DNA of 23,494 nt from Nitrospira sp. ST-bin4 (lineage in GTDB: Bacteria > Nitrospirota > Nitrospiria > Nitrospirales > Nitrospiraceae), in the NCBI GenBank assembly GCA_002083565.1, contig MSXM01000005.1:3637-27130 (forward strand), given 5' to 3'. The notes beneath the pieces were generated by a model that had not been told where the DNA came from, did not search any database, and worked only from the letters and a program-made list of their open reading frames with translations. Position numbers and translations under genes: made by a program. Positions 16,568 through 22,318 of the stretch are shown here, piece after piece (within the stretch, counting starts at the first letter, position 1; each line of letters opens with the position of its first letter).

Positions 16568-16766
16568 CATTGGCCTCCTTTTTGTGTTTGGCAATGAACT
16601 GATCCATGTCGACCACGTCCACCATGACCCGCCGACCCTGCCGGACTTGAGGAAGGTGCCCTTCCCAAATCAAGTGACGAATCGCCCAGGCGCTTCTGCC
16701 AAGATACTTGCCGGCCTCTTTGACGCTGTACAGCCGCTTACTGATGGTCTCGCTCACGTTGCTCAC
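16521..16766 (-). CDS. xis: Excisionase-like winged-helix DNA-binding protein (MerR/AlpA-type HTH)
   Basis: 81 residues, starting at GTG 16766 behind a strong GAGGAGGGGGG site. The core (RLYSVKEAGKYLGRSAWAIRHLI up to VMVDVVDMDQFIAKH, in two parts) is the HTH_17/excisionase pattern: helix-turn-helix followed by a short wing and an 'R-x-x-V-x-x-x-D-x-x-x-F' end. Such proteins direct the integrase toward excision or regulate it. Its reading frame runs 47 nt into the integrase gene, implying coupled translation. It lies 20 nt after the ribbon-helix-helix gene, so the three form one operon. Confidence 0.8.
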   Translation of the reverse strand: MSNVSETISKRLYSVKEAGKYLGRSAWAIRHLIWEGHLPQVRQGRRVMVDVVDMDQFIAKHKKEANDGHDLPPETAGACIA

Positions 16767-16786
16767 CCCCCCTCCTCGTTATAGAT

Positions 16787-17035
16787 CTATCCCTCTGCCC
16801 CTAAGTCAGCTAACCGATCTGCCCGCTTTCTGAGCAGTTGGACTGCTTTGCGTCCGATGGTATCGACGGCAATCTTCATAGCTCCCACATTCCCCTCCAG
16901 GATCATGTCCATGATGACGGCAGCTCGTACATACTCGGAGACTGAAAGGCTTTGCTTCTTGGCGCATTGCTCAATCAACTTCCGCTCGTCGGGTGTAACC
17001 TTGAACTGCATCAGCTCTGTTCGAGACGGTCCCAT
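16787..17035 (-). CDS. Small ribbon-helix-helix DNA-binding protein, probable autoregulator
   Basis: 82 residues from ATG 17035 (MGPSRTELMQFKVTPDERK), with GGAGG 6-7 nt upstream. An upstream extension to 17176 would cross the promoter and operators and is rejected. The pattern beta strand LMQFKVT, helix PDERKLIEQCAKK, turn, helix SVSEYVRAAVIMDMI is that of MetJ/Arc ribbon-helix-helix proteins such as those in plasmid mobilisation and antitoxin systems. The C-terminal half is a basic helix (GRKAVQLLRKRADRLADL). Two perfect 7+7 bp operators overlap its promoter, suggesting it represses its own operon with xis and int. Confidence 0.75.
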   Translation of the reverse strand: MGPSRTELMQFKVTPDERKLIEQCAKKQSLSVSEYVRAAVIMDMILEGNVGAMKIAVDTIGRKAVQLLRKRADRLADLGAEG

Positions 17036-17049
17036 TTTTACCCTCCATT

Positions 17050-17095
17050 GGAATACGTTCGGTATTCCTATAATACGCACAGTATTATATGTCAA
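17050..17095 (-). promoter_or_regulatory. Promoter with two tandem operators controlling the RHH-xis-int operon
   Basis: -35 TTGACA (17090-17095) and -10 TATAGG (17067-17072), 17 nt apart, on the minus strand. Two perfect dyads of identical design overlap them: ATAATAC-N5-GTATTAT (17070-17088, in the spacer) and GGAATAC-N5-GTATTCC (17050-17068, over the start). Their centres are 20 bp apart, two helical turns, so two protein dimers could bind side by side on one face. Confidence 0.7.
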
Positions 17096-17100
17096 GCGAG

Positions 17101-17411
17101 AGTTTGCATGAGTGGGTGGCACTGGAACTATCGAGCTAGCGGTGAGCACTGGCACTGCATGGTTCGGATCGCACATGAGACTGAGGCTTACTGGATTGGC
17201 TCAAGAGTCGGCTCCCGGAATCGGGAAAATCCTGGCACTGGTGGTGCATTCGCTTAGGGCTAACTTGCAGCACTCGTTGCACGTATCCACAGGGGGGGGG
17301 ACCCGACGTCGGGCGTATATAACGCTTGCGCGGGAGATGGAGGTAGCTGTAGAAATATGCGGAGGTGCAACGGCGCATGCTAACCGAGGCGTGTTCCTCT
17401 CACGCGCGTAC
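17101..17411. other. Non-coding stretch between the integrase operon and the DUF262-HNH gene
   Basis: About 310 nt without a convincing gene. Open frames on both strands here lack ribosome binding sites and recognisable domains. It contains a run of nine G (17292-17300) immediately followed after one A by a perfect 12-bp palindrome CCCGACGTCGGG (17302-17313). No terminator with a T-tract is visible after the DUF262-HNH stop. Confidence 0.4.
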
Positions 17412-18800
17412 TTAACTGCGCAATTTCGCCCCCTTCCCTGAGTTGCAGGCTTTACAAAGAAGTTGCGCATTTTTCAAGGATGTCTTTCCGCCCGCTCTAT
17501 ATGGTCTGCGGTGATCGACTTCCGCTTCCTCATAATTTATTCGCCCCCAACAGTCGTCGCGATCATCGGGATTTGGACAAGTAATTCTTTTCTTTCGGAC
17601 CGGAGCGGCGCTCCACAGAGCATCCTTTAAATCTTTTCCAAAAAGCCGTCTCGACGCCAGCCTTTTAGGAAAGCAGGGTGCGAGCACGCCATACCAAAAC
17701 TCATGGCGATGTCGCCTGTTTCTTAGTTGGTCCGTCGCCTCACGAGTCGCGACGATGTACTCAGCAAGGCTACGCTCCCTACTCGGCAAACCTTTGAACG
17801 TGTACCTTGCAACTCGAGCATCAACTCTCGCCAGCTTGCGTAACGCATTCTTCACCGCTTTTTGCGCCGCTCGATTCTGTCTTCCGTCATGCGTAACGGC
17901 CCGCTGACTCATGAGTTCCATTAAGGCACCGACAAATGAATAAAAATCTGCCTTCTTGCACAAACGACTATGCTTGATGCCGTCGTCGGTCATTATCCGC
18001 CTCATCCAGGCTAGCGCACCATTGACCGCCTTTTCCGCTTTTCGAATACGTGGGTTCGTTAGCGTATCAAGCCTCATGAAATCATCAAGCTTCAAACGTC
18101 GGTCTGAAATTCCGCCATTCAAGTTTATCGTGCAAAGCTCCAGCATAATTTCATGGTACTGGTAACGATCAGCTTCGGCCTTCGAAAAGATTCTCCATGC
18201 TGCAATCATCTTTCTGTGCCAGCGCTTCTCCAGACGGCTACCAGCATGGAACAAGGGTGTCGAGTGTGAGTGGCGTATTTCGTTTTTGGTGAGCTTGGAG
18301 CCAGTGGAATTAATCTTAGCGAACACCTCCCATTGTGCGATCTTCTGACCTGCAAGACCGGTCAAATCTCCGCTGTACTCGATAACAGGGACTTTATAAT
18401 TCAGGAAGTGCCTAACACCGACACCGTGTTCGTTTCGTATTTCAGGCTTTGATAGATCTCTAAAGACTAGGCGTTTGCGAAGTTTTGAGTTGTCTCTCCG
18501 AAGCCAGAAACTTAGTCGTTTCTCCCCACGAATGATACCGCCATAGCGGAAATGCAGAATGGTTTCGAGGCGTTGCTTTCCATCCATTACCTCGAATACA
18601 GCGGTCCGTCTTCCAGCTTTAGTCTTATAGAAAATGACCGCGGGAAGTGGGATGCCATTGAAAATCGACTCCAAGAGATCTTCTCTTTGGCGTGTTCCCC
18701 AAGCCGGTCTCCGTTGATACGGCGGGTTAAGCTGAATTTTGTTGTGGCGGTAATGCTTGCAAATCTGTGAAATCGATAGCGAATAGCATTTGAGCCTCAT
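17412..18800 (-). CDS. DUF262 (GmrSD N-terminal type) protein with C-terminal HNH nuclease domain
   Basis: 462 residues, ATG 18800 with AAGGGGA about 8 nt upstream. The N-terminal part has the DUF262 signature: PPYQRRPAWGTRQREDLLES (27-46), NGIPLPAVIFY and the DGKQR nucleotide-binding/hydrolysis motif at 73-77. A helical middle region follows. The C-terminus is an HNH/His-Me type nuclease: CWGRINYEEAEVDHRRPYR with H430, N444 and the CKACNSGKG zinc-knuckle-like end (C449, C452, N453). DUF262-HNH proteins are related to GmrSD type IV restriction enzymes and to other phage-defence nucleases; a defence role on this element is likely by family and place, but its target is unknown. Both key motif sets are intact. 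Confidence 0.85.
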   Translation of the reverse strand: MRLKCYSLSISQICKHYRHNKIQLNPPYQRRPAWGTRQREDLLESIFNGIPLPAVIFYKTKAGRRTAVFEVMDGKQRLETILHFRYGGIIRGEKRLSFWLRRDNSKLRKRLVFRDLSKPEIRNEHGVGVRHFLNYKVPVIEYSGDLTGLAGQKIAQWEVFAKINSTGSKLTKNEIRHSHSTPLFHAGSRLEKRWHRKMIAAWRIFSKAEADRYQYHEIMLELCTINLNGGISDRRLKLDDFMRLDTLTNPRIRKAEKAVNGALAWMRRIMTDDGIKHSRLCKKADFYSFVGALMELMSQRAVTHDGRQNRAAQKAVKNALRKLARVDARVARYTFKGLPSRERSLAEYIVATREATDQLRNRRHRHEFWYGVLAPCFPKRLASRRLFGKDLKDALWSAAPVRKKRITCPNPDDRDDCWGRINYEEAEVDHRRPYRAGGKTSLKNAQLLCKACNSGKGAKLRS

Positions 18801-18865
18801 TCACGGATCCCCTTTAGCTTCCCTGCTTCACGCGTCCCGTCAAGAGGGTTATAGTGAACAACCTG

Positions 18866-18975
18866 GTGTCAGGAACCATTCATTAAATAGGAAGCTGCAA
18901 CTCTGACCGCGCAAAATGATCAGCGTCAATGGGGCGATGCCTCAGGAGCTTGAGTGAGAGAATGGTTCCTGACAC
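18866..18975. repeat. 110-bp repeat, copy A, with perfect 16-bp terminal inverted repeats
   Basis: Ends are GTGTCAGGAACCATTC and its exact reverse complement. Exactly the same length as copies B and C, in the same orientation, with only scattered substitutions between copies. It lies 19 nt beyond the stop of the membrane-protein gene at 18995. Just outside, TTTCTG-N4-CAGAAA (also found beside copy C) forms a further small hairpin. Confidence 0.9.
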
Positions 18976-18994
18976 TATTTTCTGCCCCAGAAAG

Positions 18995-19669
18995 CTACTT
19001 CTTGGAATCACCAGACTGTGTGTCACCAGCCGGCAGCGCAGGCGTAGTGTTTTGGGCGGATGGCTGACTTTGTGGAGCTTGTCCCTGCGGAGCCTGTTGA
19101 AGATTTGGGATTGGTGCCCCCCTCCTTTCAATGGGAGCTACCTGCAGGTTAGGGATCGGCGCTCCTTCCTTTAACTGAACTCGGTTCCCTTTCGTCTCAT
19201 TGCTCATAATCGCACTCCTTTCGATGTTGGCGAGGACGAATGCTGTCGTTAATGAGATTCCAAGAACGAACAAAATGCCTGAGGCGGCGTTCACCCAATC
19301 AGTAATTTGAGCGACCAGGCTCTTGCTCAACGTGTCCTGTTTGTCGTGAAGGTAATACTCTTCGGCTCTCTTGAGCTGTACGTCTATCGCACGCTGACTC
19401 ACCCAGAATGACAGAATCGTTGTTAGAACCGCGGCAGTCAATACGATCCATGAAGCATATAGAAGATTGAACCACCGGGCCTGATCAATAGATACAATGT
19501 CTTTCAGAAACGCAAACGAAAACCCAAGGAATACAGTTGAAAGAGAAAGAATCGCCTTGTCGTAGTTCTCAGCATTAGAGAGCTGCCGTTTGAGAAGGTC
19601 GGCCCTCGTTTCTGCCAGGAGCTTTCTCTTTACGGCAGGCAGATCTTCTTCTTGCTGTTTATCACTCAT
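18995..19669 (-). CDS. Three-helix membrane protein with Pro/Gln-rich tail, unknown function
   Basis: 224 residues, ATG 19669 with AAAGG 7 nt upstream. A charged N-terminal helix (KRKLLAETRADLLKRQLSN) precedes membrane segments at about 39-58 (AILSLSTVFLGFSFAFLKDI), 67-90 and 126-148. Between the second and third is a charged cytoplasmic or periplasmic helix (QRAIDVQLKRAEEYYLHD). The tail from 150 on is polar, rich in Pro, Gln and Ser, and contains GAPIPNLQ twice (169-176, 184-191). The helical part resembles a family of small hypothetical membrane proteins that I have seen on mobile elements, and its layout recalls SLATT-type effectors, but I cannot assign it. It begins 155 nt after the reverse transcriptase stop, separated by repeat B, so it could be the effector of the retron-like locus or an independent cassette. 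Confidence 0.8.
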   Translation of the reverse strand: MSDKQQEEDLPAVKRKLLAETRADLLKRQLSNAENYDKAILSLSTVFLGFSFAFLKDIVSIDQARWFNLLYASWIVLTAAVLTTILSFWVSQRAIDVQLKRAEEYYLHDKQDTLSKSLVAQITDWVNAASGILFVLGISLTTAFVLANIERSAIMSNETKGNRVQLKEGAPIPNLQVAPIERRGAPIPNLQQAPQGQAPQSQPSAQNTTPALPAGDTQSGDSKK

Positions 19670-19715
19670 ACTATAGCCTTTGAATATAACGGCCTAAACA
19701 ATAGTGAGAAGAATG

Positions 19716-19825
19716 GCGTCAGGAACCATTCATTGAATAGGAGGCTGCAAATCTGACCGCGAAAAATAATCAGCGTCGATGGAGCGATGCCTCAGGGGCT
19801 TGAGTGAGAGAATGGCTCCTGACAC
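19716..19825. repeat. 110-bp repeat, copy B, overlapping the end of the reverse transcriptase gene
   Basis: Same length and orientation as copies A and C. The ends are GCGTCAGGAACCATTC and GAATGGCTCCTGACAC, near-perfect inverted repeats. The reverse transcriptase stop codon (19827-19825) overlaps the last base of the repeat. The flanks ATAGTGA on the left and TATTTTCT on the right are shared with copy A, so the mobile or conserved unit may be slightly longer. Confidence 0.9.
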
Positions 19826-20730
19826 TATTTTCTACCTGCGGCCAATTTCTGCTGAAGCTTCGCACCCTGCAATGAGTTGAATTGCTTAACATAGGCGATT
19901 TTCCCCTCAAGGCTCGCCCTCCCCTTCTGACGGGCAAGTCCATTCTCATCTTCGCCACTCAGTGCGTACCTGTAAATTTCATTTCGCAAAGCTTTCCTAT
20001 AGGCTTTTGGCACGTTTACTTTTTGATTAACGGAAAGGCCTGCAACAGTCTGGGGACCATTATGAGAAACTGCTATGGTCTTACGATCATTAGCTCTAAA
20101 GCCTTCTTCACTAATCACGCGCTTTAGAAATGACTTATATTTTGCTGCTCGCTTTTTCCCTGATAGAAAAACGTCATCCCCTAATATCGTGTGCCCGAAA
20201 CCATGCTTGTCAGCAACGCCTTGAATTCGACGTGCAGGCCTCAGCCACAACAGATTCGCAACCATGGGGCTCGTCGGAGCTCCTTGAGGTAGTTGATCTG
20301 CGTGCGTGCACAGTTTTGTCAGCATATCTGCGACGCAATGAGGAAGACCTATTCCCATGAAAGCATCATAGACTTGTTTTGGCTTAACACTTGGGAAAAA
20401 GGTCTTGATATCAGCCTTGACCAGCATGTCCTTCTTAAGGTGCGGCATCGCTGCGGTGCGTTGATTTCGTTTCTTGCGATATCCGTGTATTGCTTCATGA
20501 CTAGGAGCAAAGAGAAGAATACTTTTGTGTATGAGTCTTTGTATCTCCTTAAGCTCACCACGAGGCTTATAAAACTCACGTACTCCTCCGCTATCCTTCG
20601 GCTCCTCTCCTCGGACATAGCACCGGCTGGAAGTACGGCATAGGCGGAAAAGCGTATCCTTGCCGACGCCAAGATAGCGAGCCAAGGAATCAATAGACTG
20701 CAAATGAGCTCTTACTTCGCCCCATTTCAT
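19825..20730 (-). CDS. ret: Retron-type reverse transcriptase with atypical LGDD active-site box
   Basis: 301 residues, close to the usual retron RT length. The motifs in order are AAMPH (93-97) where retron RTs have NAxxH; motif A VKADIKTFFPSV with catalytic D107; LPQGAPTSPMVANL (147-160), the retron/group II-type motif B; motif C TILGDDVFLSG with D185 and D186; and VAGLSVNQKVNVPKAYRK (229-246), equivalent to the retron VTG and basic region. Motif C is normally YxDD; here Tyr is Leu (L183). The three catalytic aspartates are kept. The ATG at 20730 lies 3 nt after the XRE stop. Retron RTs copy part of an adjacent non-coding RNA into msDNA and act in phage defence; the structured region at 21409-21755 is the candidate template. 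No nuclease or other domain is fused. Confidence 0.9.
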   Translation of the reverse strand: MKWGEVRAHLQSIDSLARYLGVGKDTLFRLCRTSSRCYVRGEEPKDSGGVREFYKPRGELKEIQRLIHKSILLFAPSHEAIHGYRKKRNQRTAAMPHLKKDMLVKADIKTFFPSVKPKQVYDAFMGIGLPHCVADMLTKLCTHADQLPQGAPTSPMVANLLWLRPARRIQGVADKHGFGHTILGDDVFLSGKKRAAKYKSFLKRVISEEGFRANDRKTIAVSHNGPQTVAGLSVNQKVNVPKAYRKALRNEIYRYALSGEDENGLARQKGRASLEGKIAYVKQFNSLQGAKLQQKLAAGRK

Positions 20731-20733
20731 TGA

Positions 20734-21084
20734 CTAACTGGCCTTTCGTTCCCCTAGGCGTAATCTTTCCATCTCCAGAAGCATTAGGCGCAGATTCTTC
20801 AATAAGTGCTGCTGTTTACTAGGCTGAACATCGTCTTTACCTTCAGCCTCCCAAAATAAAAGGCCAATTGGAACGTCTAGCTCTTTTGCTATTCTACGAA
20901 GTATTTGCAGACTAGGCTCCCTCTTCCCTGACTCAATAAGGGATAAGTAATGCGGCTGAATATCAACCTTTTCAGCTAGATCCTTTTGCCTAATACCTAT
21001 TGCAGCCCTGAAGATTTTTATAACTTGGCCTATTTTGAGATCTTCAGTTTGTTTTGTATTTTGTTTTGTATATTGTGTTTTCAT
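20734..21084 (-). CDS. XRE-family helix-turn-helix regulator upstream of the RT
   Basis: 116 residues. Residues about 18-72 are a standard XRE/Cro-CI domain (GQVIKIFRAAIGIRQKDLAE, then HYLSLIESGKREPSLQILRRIAKELDV). The C-terminal part (KQQHLLKNLRLMLLEMERLRLGERKAS) is a basic leucine-rich helix. The first 12 codons are extremely A/C-rich (repeated ACAAAA blocks), and no good ribosome binding site precedes the ATG at 21084. Its stop lies 3 nt before the RT start, so the two are co-transcribed. HTH proteins accompany several retron types, as regulators or as parts of the toxin-antitoxin unit. The ACTGTCA dyad at the upstream promoter is a candidate operator for it. Confidence 0.85.
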   Translation of the reverse strand: MKTQYTKQNTKQTEDLKIGQVIKIFRAAIGIRQKDLAEKVDIQPHYLSLIESGKREPSLQILRRIAKELDVPIGLLFWEAEGKDDVQPSKQQHLLKNLRLMLLEMERLRLGERKAS

Positions 21085-21111
21085 GGTCTTGTGCTGGGTT
21101 AGATTTAAAAA

Positions 21112-21357
21112 CTAGGAGCTGGAGCGTATCTTGGCCATCTTGACAGCTAATGCTACTGATCGGCGCGACAGCATCCAAAACTTTTGCCTTGATTTACGGT
21201 CAGTTTTGTCTAGCCGTTGCATAGATCGGCGCATGCTTCGAAGCTTTCCAAGCATACTCTCCAGCTTCCCAGAGGTTAGCGCTGATGTTACTGCCAGCTC
21301 CTCAAAGGTTTGAATCACCTCTGCAAGGAACTGCTCCGTTCGAGAATATTTCTTCAC
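21112..21357 (-). CDS. Small basic helical protein, unknown function, first ORF of the retron-like operon
   Basis: 81 residues if translated from GTG 21357, which has a very strong site (AAGGGGGG) about 7 nt upstream; a frame from ATG 21381 would put that site inside the gene and has none of its own. The product (KKYSRTEQFLAEVIQTFEEL, then LESMLGKLRSMRRSMQRLDK) is helical, Arg/Lys-rich and Met-rich at hydrophobic positions, with no cysteine or membrane segment. It looks like a nucleic-acid- or protein-binding helix bundle. It ends 27 nt before the XRE start. I do not recognise the family. Confidence 0.6.
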   Translation of the reverse strand: MKKYSRTEQFLAEVIQTFEELAVTSALTSGKLESMLGKLRSMRRSMQRLDKTDRKSRQKFWMLSRRSVALAVKMAKIRSSS

Positions 21358-21408
21358 GTTTCTCACCCCCCTTCTTTCCATCCGTTACGACAAAGGCGCC
21401 GCTAACCG

Positions 21409-21755
21409 ACGTGGGCTAACTCCACGTCAGGAACAGTTATTTCAAACCCGACACTTACTTATAGCGTCGAGACCCAGTCAGATTGCCGCACATGCGACAA
21501 TCCCGGGATCTGCTCTACGTTGGTACGGACCTGCGTCACCACATGTGGCAGTAAGAGCATGCGATGAGTTCGCTATCACCTGTGACACCGAACCTGCGTG
21601 CTGATTCGCCCACACTGCGCAGTGCCTGCTGTACCGCACTTTCTTAGAGCAGTTGGATAGGACTTGCTGTTCCAAGCCAAATCCCATCCGGCACGGATGG
21701 ATATGTTGCCCCGAACGGAGCATTGTCAAAGAACGCGAGGGCGCTACGCCCACGT
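21409..21755 (-). ncRNA. Candidate retron msr-msd non-coding RNA
   Basis: About 347 nt without a gene, directly downstream of a strong promoter and upstream of the retron-like operon. The ends pair: ACGTGGGC (21755-21748) with GCCCACGT (21416-21409), extended by TA/TA past one bulged G, as retron a1/a2 repeats do. Right after a1 the RNA reads TAGC, so the G at 21744 would be the branching guanosine. Then come three short hairpins expected of msr (21721-21708; 21702-21681, a nine-pair stem with one bulge; 21678-21660). A large msd-like arm follows, closed by CTGCTCTA/TAGAGCAG (21652-21645 with 21517-21510) and GGTAC/GTACC (21635-21631 with 21526-21522). A further stem lies at 21502-21481. A competing local stem GACGTGG/CCACGTC (21428-21408) uses the same a2 bases, and the length is at the high end for retrons; confidence is limited for that reason. 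Confidence 0.5.
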
Positions 21756-21762
21756 TGGGTTC

Positions 21763-21810
21763 AATTTAGACTATTGATACATTAACTGTCAACATAGAAT
21801 CACTGACAGT
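21763..21810 (-). promoter_or_regulatory. Promoter with dyad operator for the retron-like locus
   Basis: Minus strand: -35 TTGACA (21792-21787), 18-nt spacer, -10 TAAATT (21768-21763), start near 21756, exactly at the predicted a1 end of the RNA. A perfect inverted repeat ACTGTCA-N12-TGACAGT (21810-21785) overlaps the -35 box, suggesting repression by the XRE protein of the operon. Confidence 0.6.
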
Positions 21811-21985
21811 GTAATTATATTGCTTTGGCTGTACTAAGGCATTCGGACAAGCCCTGGCCGTCACTACGTTCCAGCCTTCCGCTTGCAAAGTTGCCTGAAC
21901 ACACTTAAGAGAATTCGCCGCCACCCTGGTTTGTGAGGGTAGCGGCTAGAAGCATTCCGGTGAGGGGAAAGGAATTGAGCAGGAA
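21811..21985. other. Spacer with a strong hairpin at 21917-21946
   Basis: Contains GCCGC-c-ACCCT, an 8-nt loop, and AGGGT-a-GCGGC: an 11-pair stem with one C/A mismatch (21917-21946). No T-run follows on either strand, so it is not a classical terminator. It lies about 40 nt beyond the stop of the Rep remnant on that gene's 3' side, where it could be a relic of a replication origin or of a transposon end. No gene is visible. Confidence 0.45.
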
Positions 21986-22318
21986 TCAACTGTACGCTGG
22001 GCTCGCTTCGCCCATACTCCAGCGGCAATTTGGGTCTTCGAATCCCGATATCCATCCGAACGTCCCTGCCCCACCGATCCAGTGTTTCACAGTGGCGTAT
22101 TCCCCTATTCGACGCAACAGGTCGTCATGCATGAAGCAAAATATTTTTCCTTCTGCCCGCCTGGCATGCCGTTGCAGAACAATCTGGTACCGCTCTGTCG
22201 GCACGGCGATCCCCAACGAGCAGAAGTATCGGTGCTCCTCAAACTCCCGTGGCTGGCTGTCGATGTCTTTGCTGATGTACTTGGAGAGATACCGGGCCAG
22301 CTTGACCGGAGAAGAATG
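21986..22318 (-). pseudogene. Remnant of a rolling-circle replication (Rep) protein, C-terminal part
   Basis: An open frame of 111 codons from the border of repeat C to a stop at 21986. It includes KLARYLSKYISKDID, which matches the motif 3 (YxxK with catalytic Tyr) of HUH rolling-circle initiators, followed by EHRYFCSLGIAVP, a common next block in phage/plasmid-type Rep proteins. The upstream part with the HUH motif is missing: the frame enters repeat C and meets TGA at once, and no ATG precedes the motif. I take it as a truncated, non-functional copy. The AraC-type gene on the other side of repeat C does not continue it. Confidence 0.55.

Noticed and set aside
17233..17248. Plus-strand TGGCACTGGTGGTGCA resembling a sigma-54 promoter
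   Set aside because: The -12 box is GTGCA, no plus-strand gene follows and there is no dyad at enhancer distance.
17112..17470. Overlapping frames on both strands in the gap after the DUF262-HNH gene
   Set aside because: No ribosome binding sites or recognisable domains; they overlap one another and cross the G-run.
17825..17836. 12-nt match (CTCTCGCCAGCT) to the tRNA-Thr 3' end, as possible attR
   Set aside because: It lies inside the DUF262-HNH gene, is short, and does not include the CCA end or T arm; a chance match is more likely.
18866..19825. Copies A and B as ends of an insertion sequence carrying the membrane-protein gene
   Set aside because: They are in direct orientation, each already has its own inverted ends, and the gene between them is not a transposase.
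21408..21428. GACGTGG/CCACGTC stem as a transcription terminator before the small ORF
   Set aside because: No T-run follows; the bases are better explained as part of the a2 end of the candidate ncRNA, though the local stem is a real competitor to that pairing.
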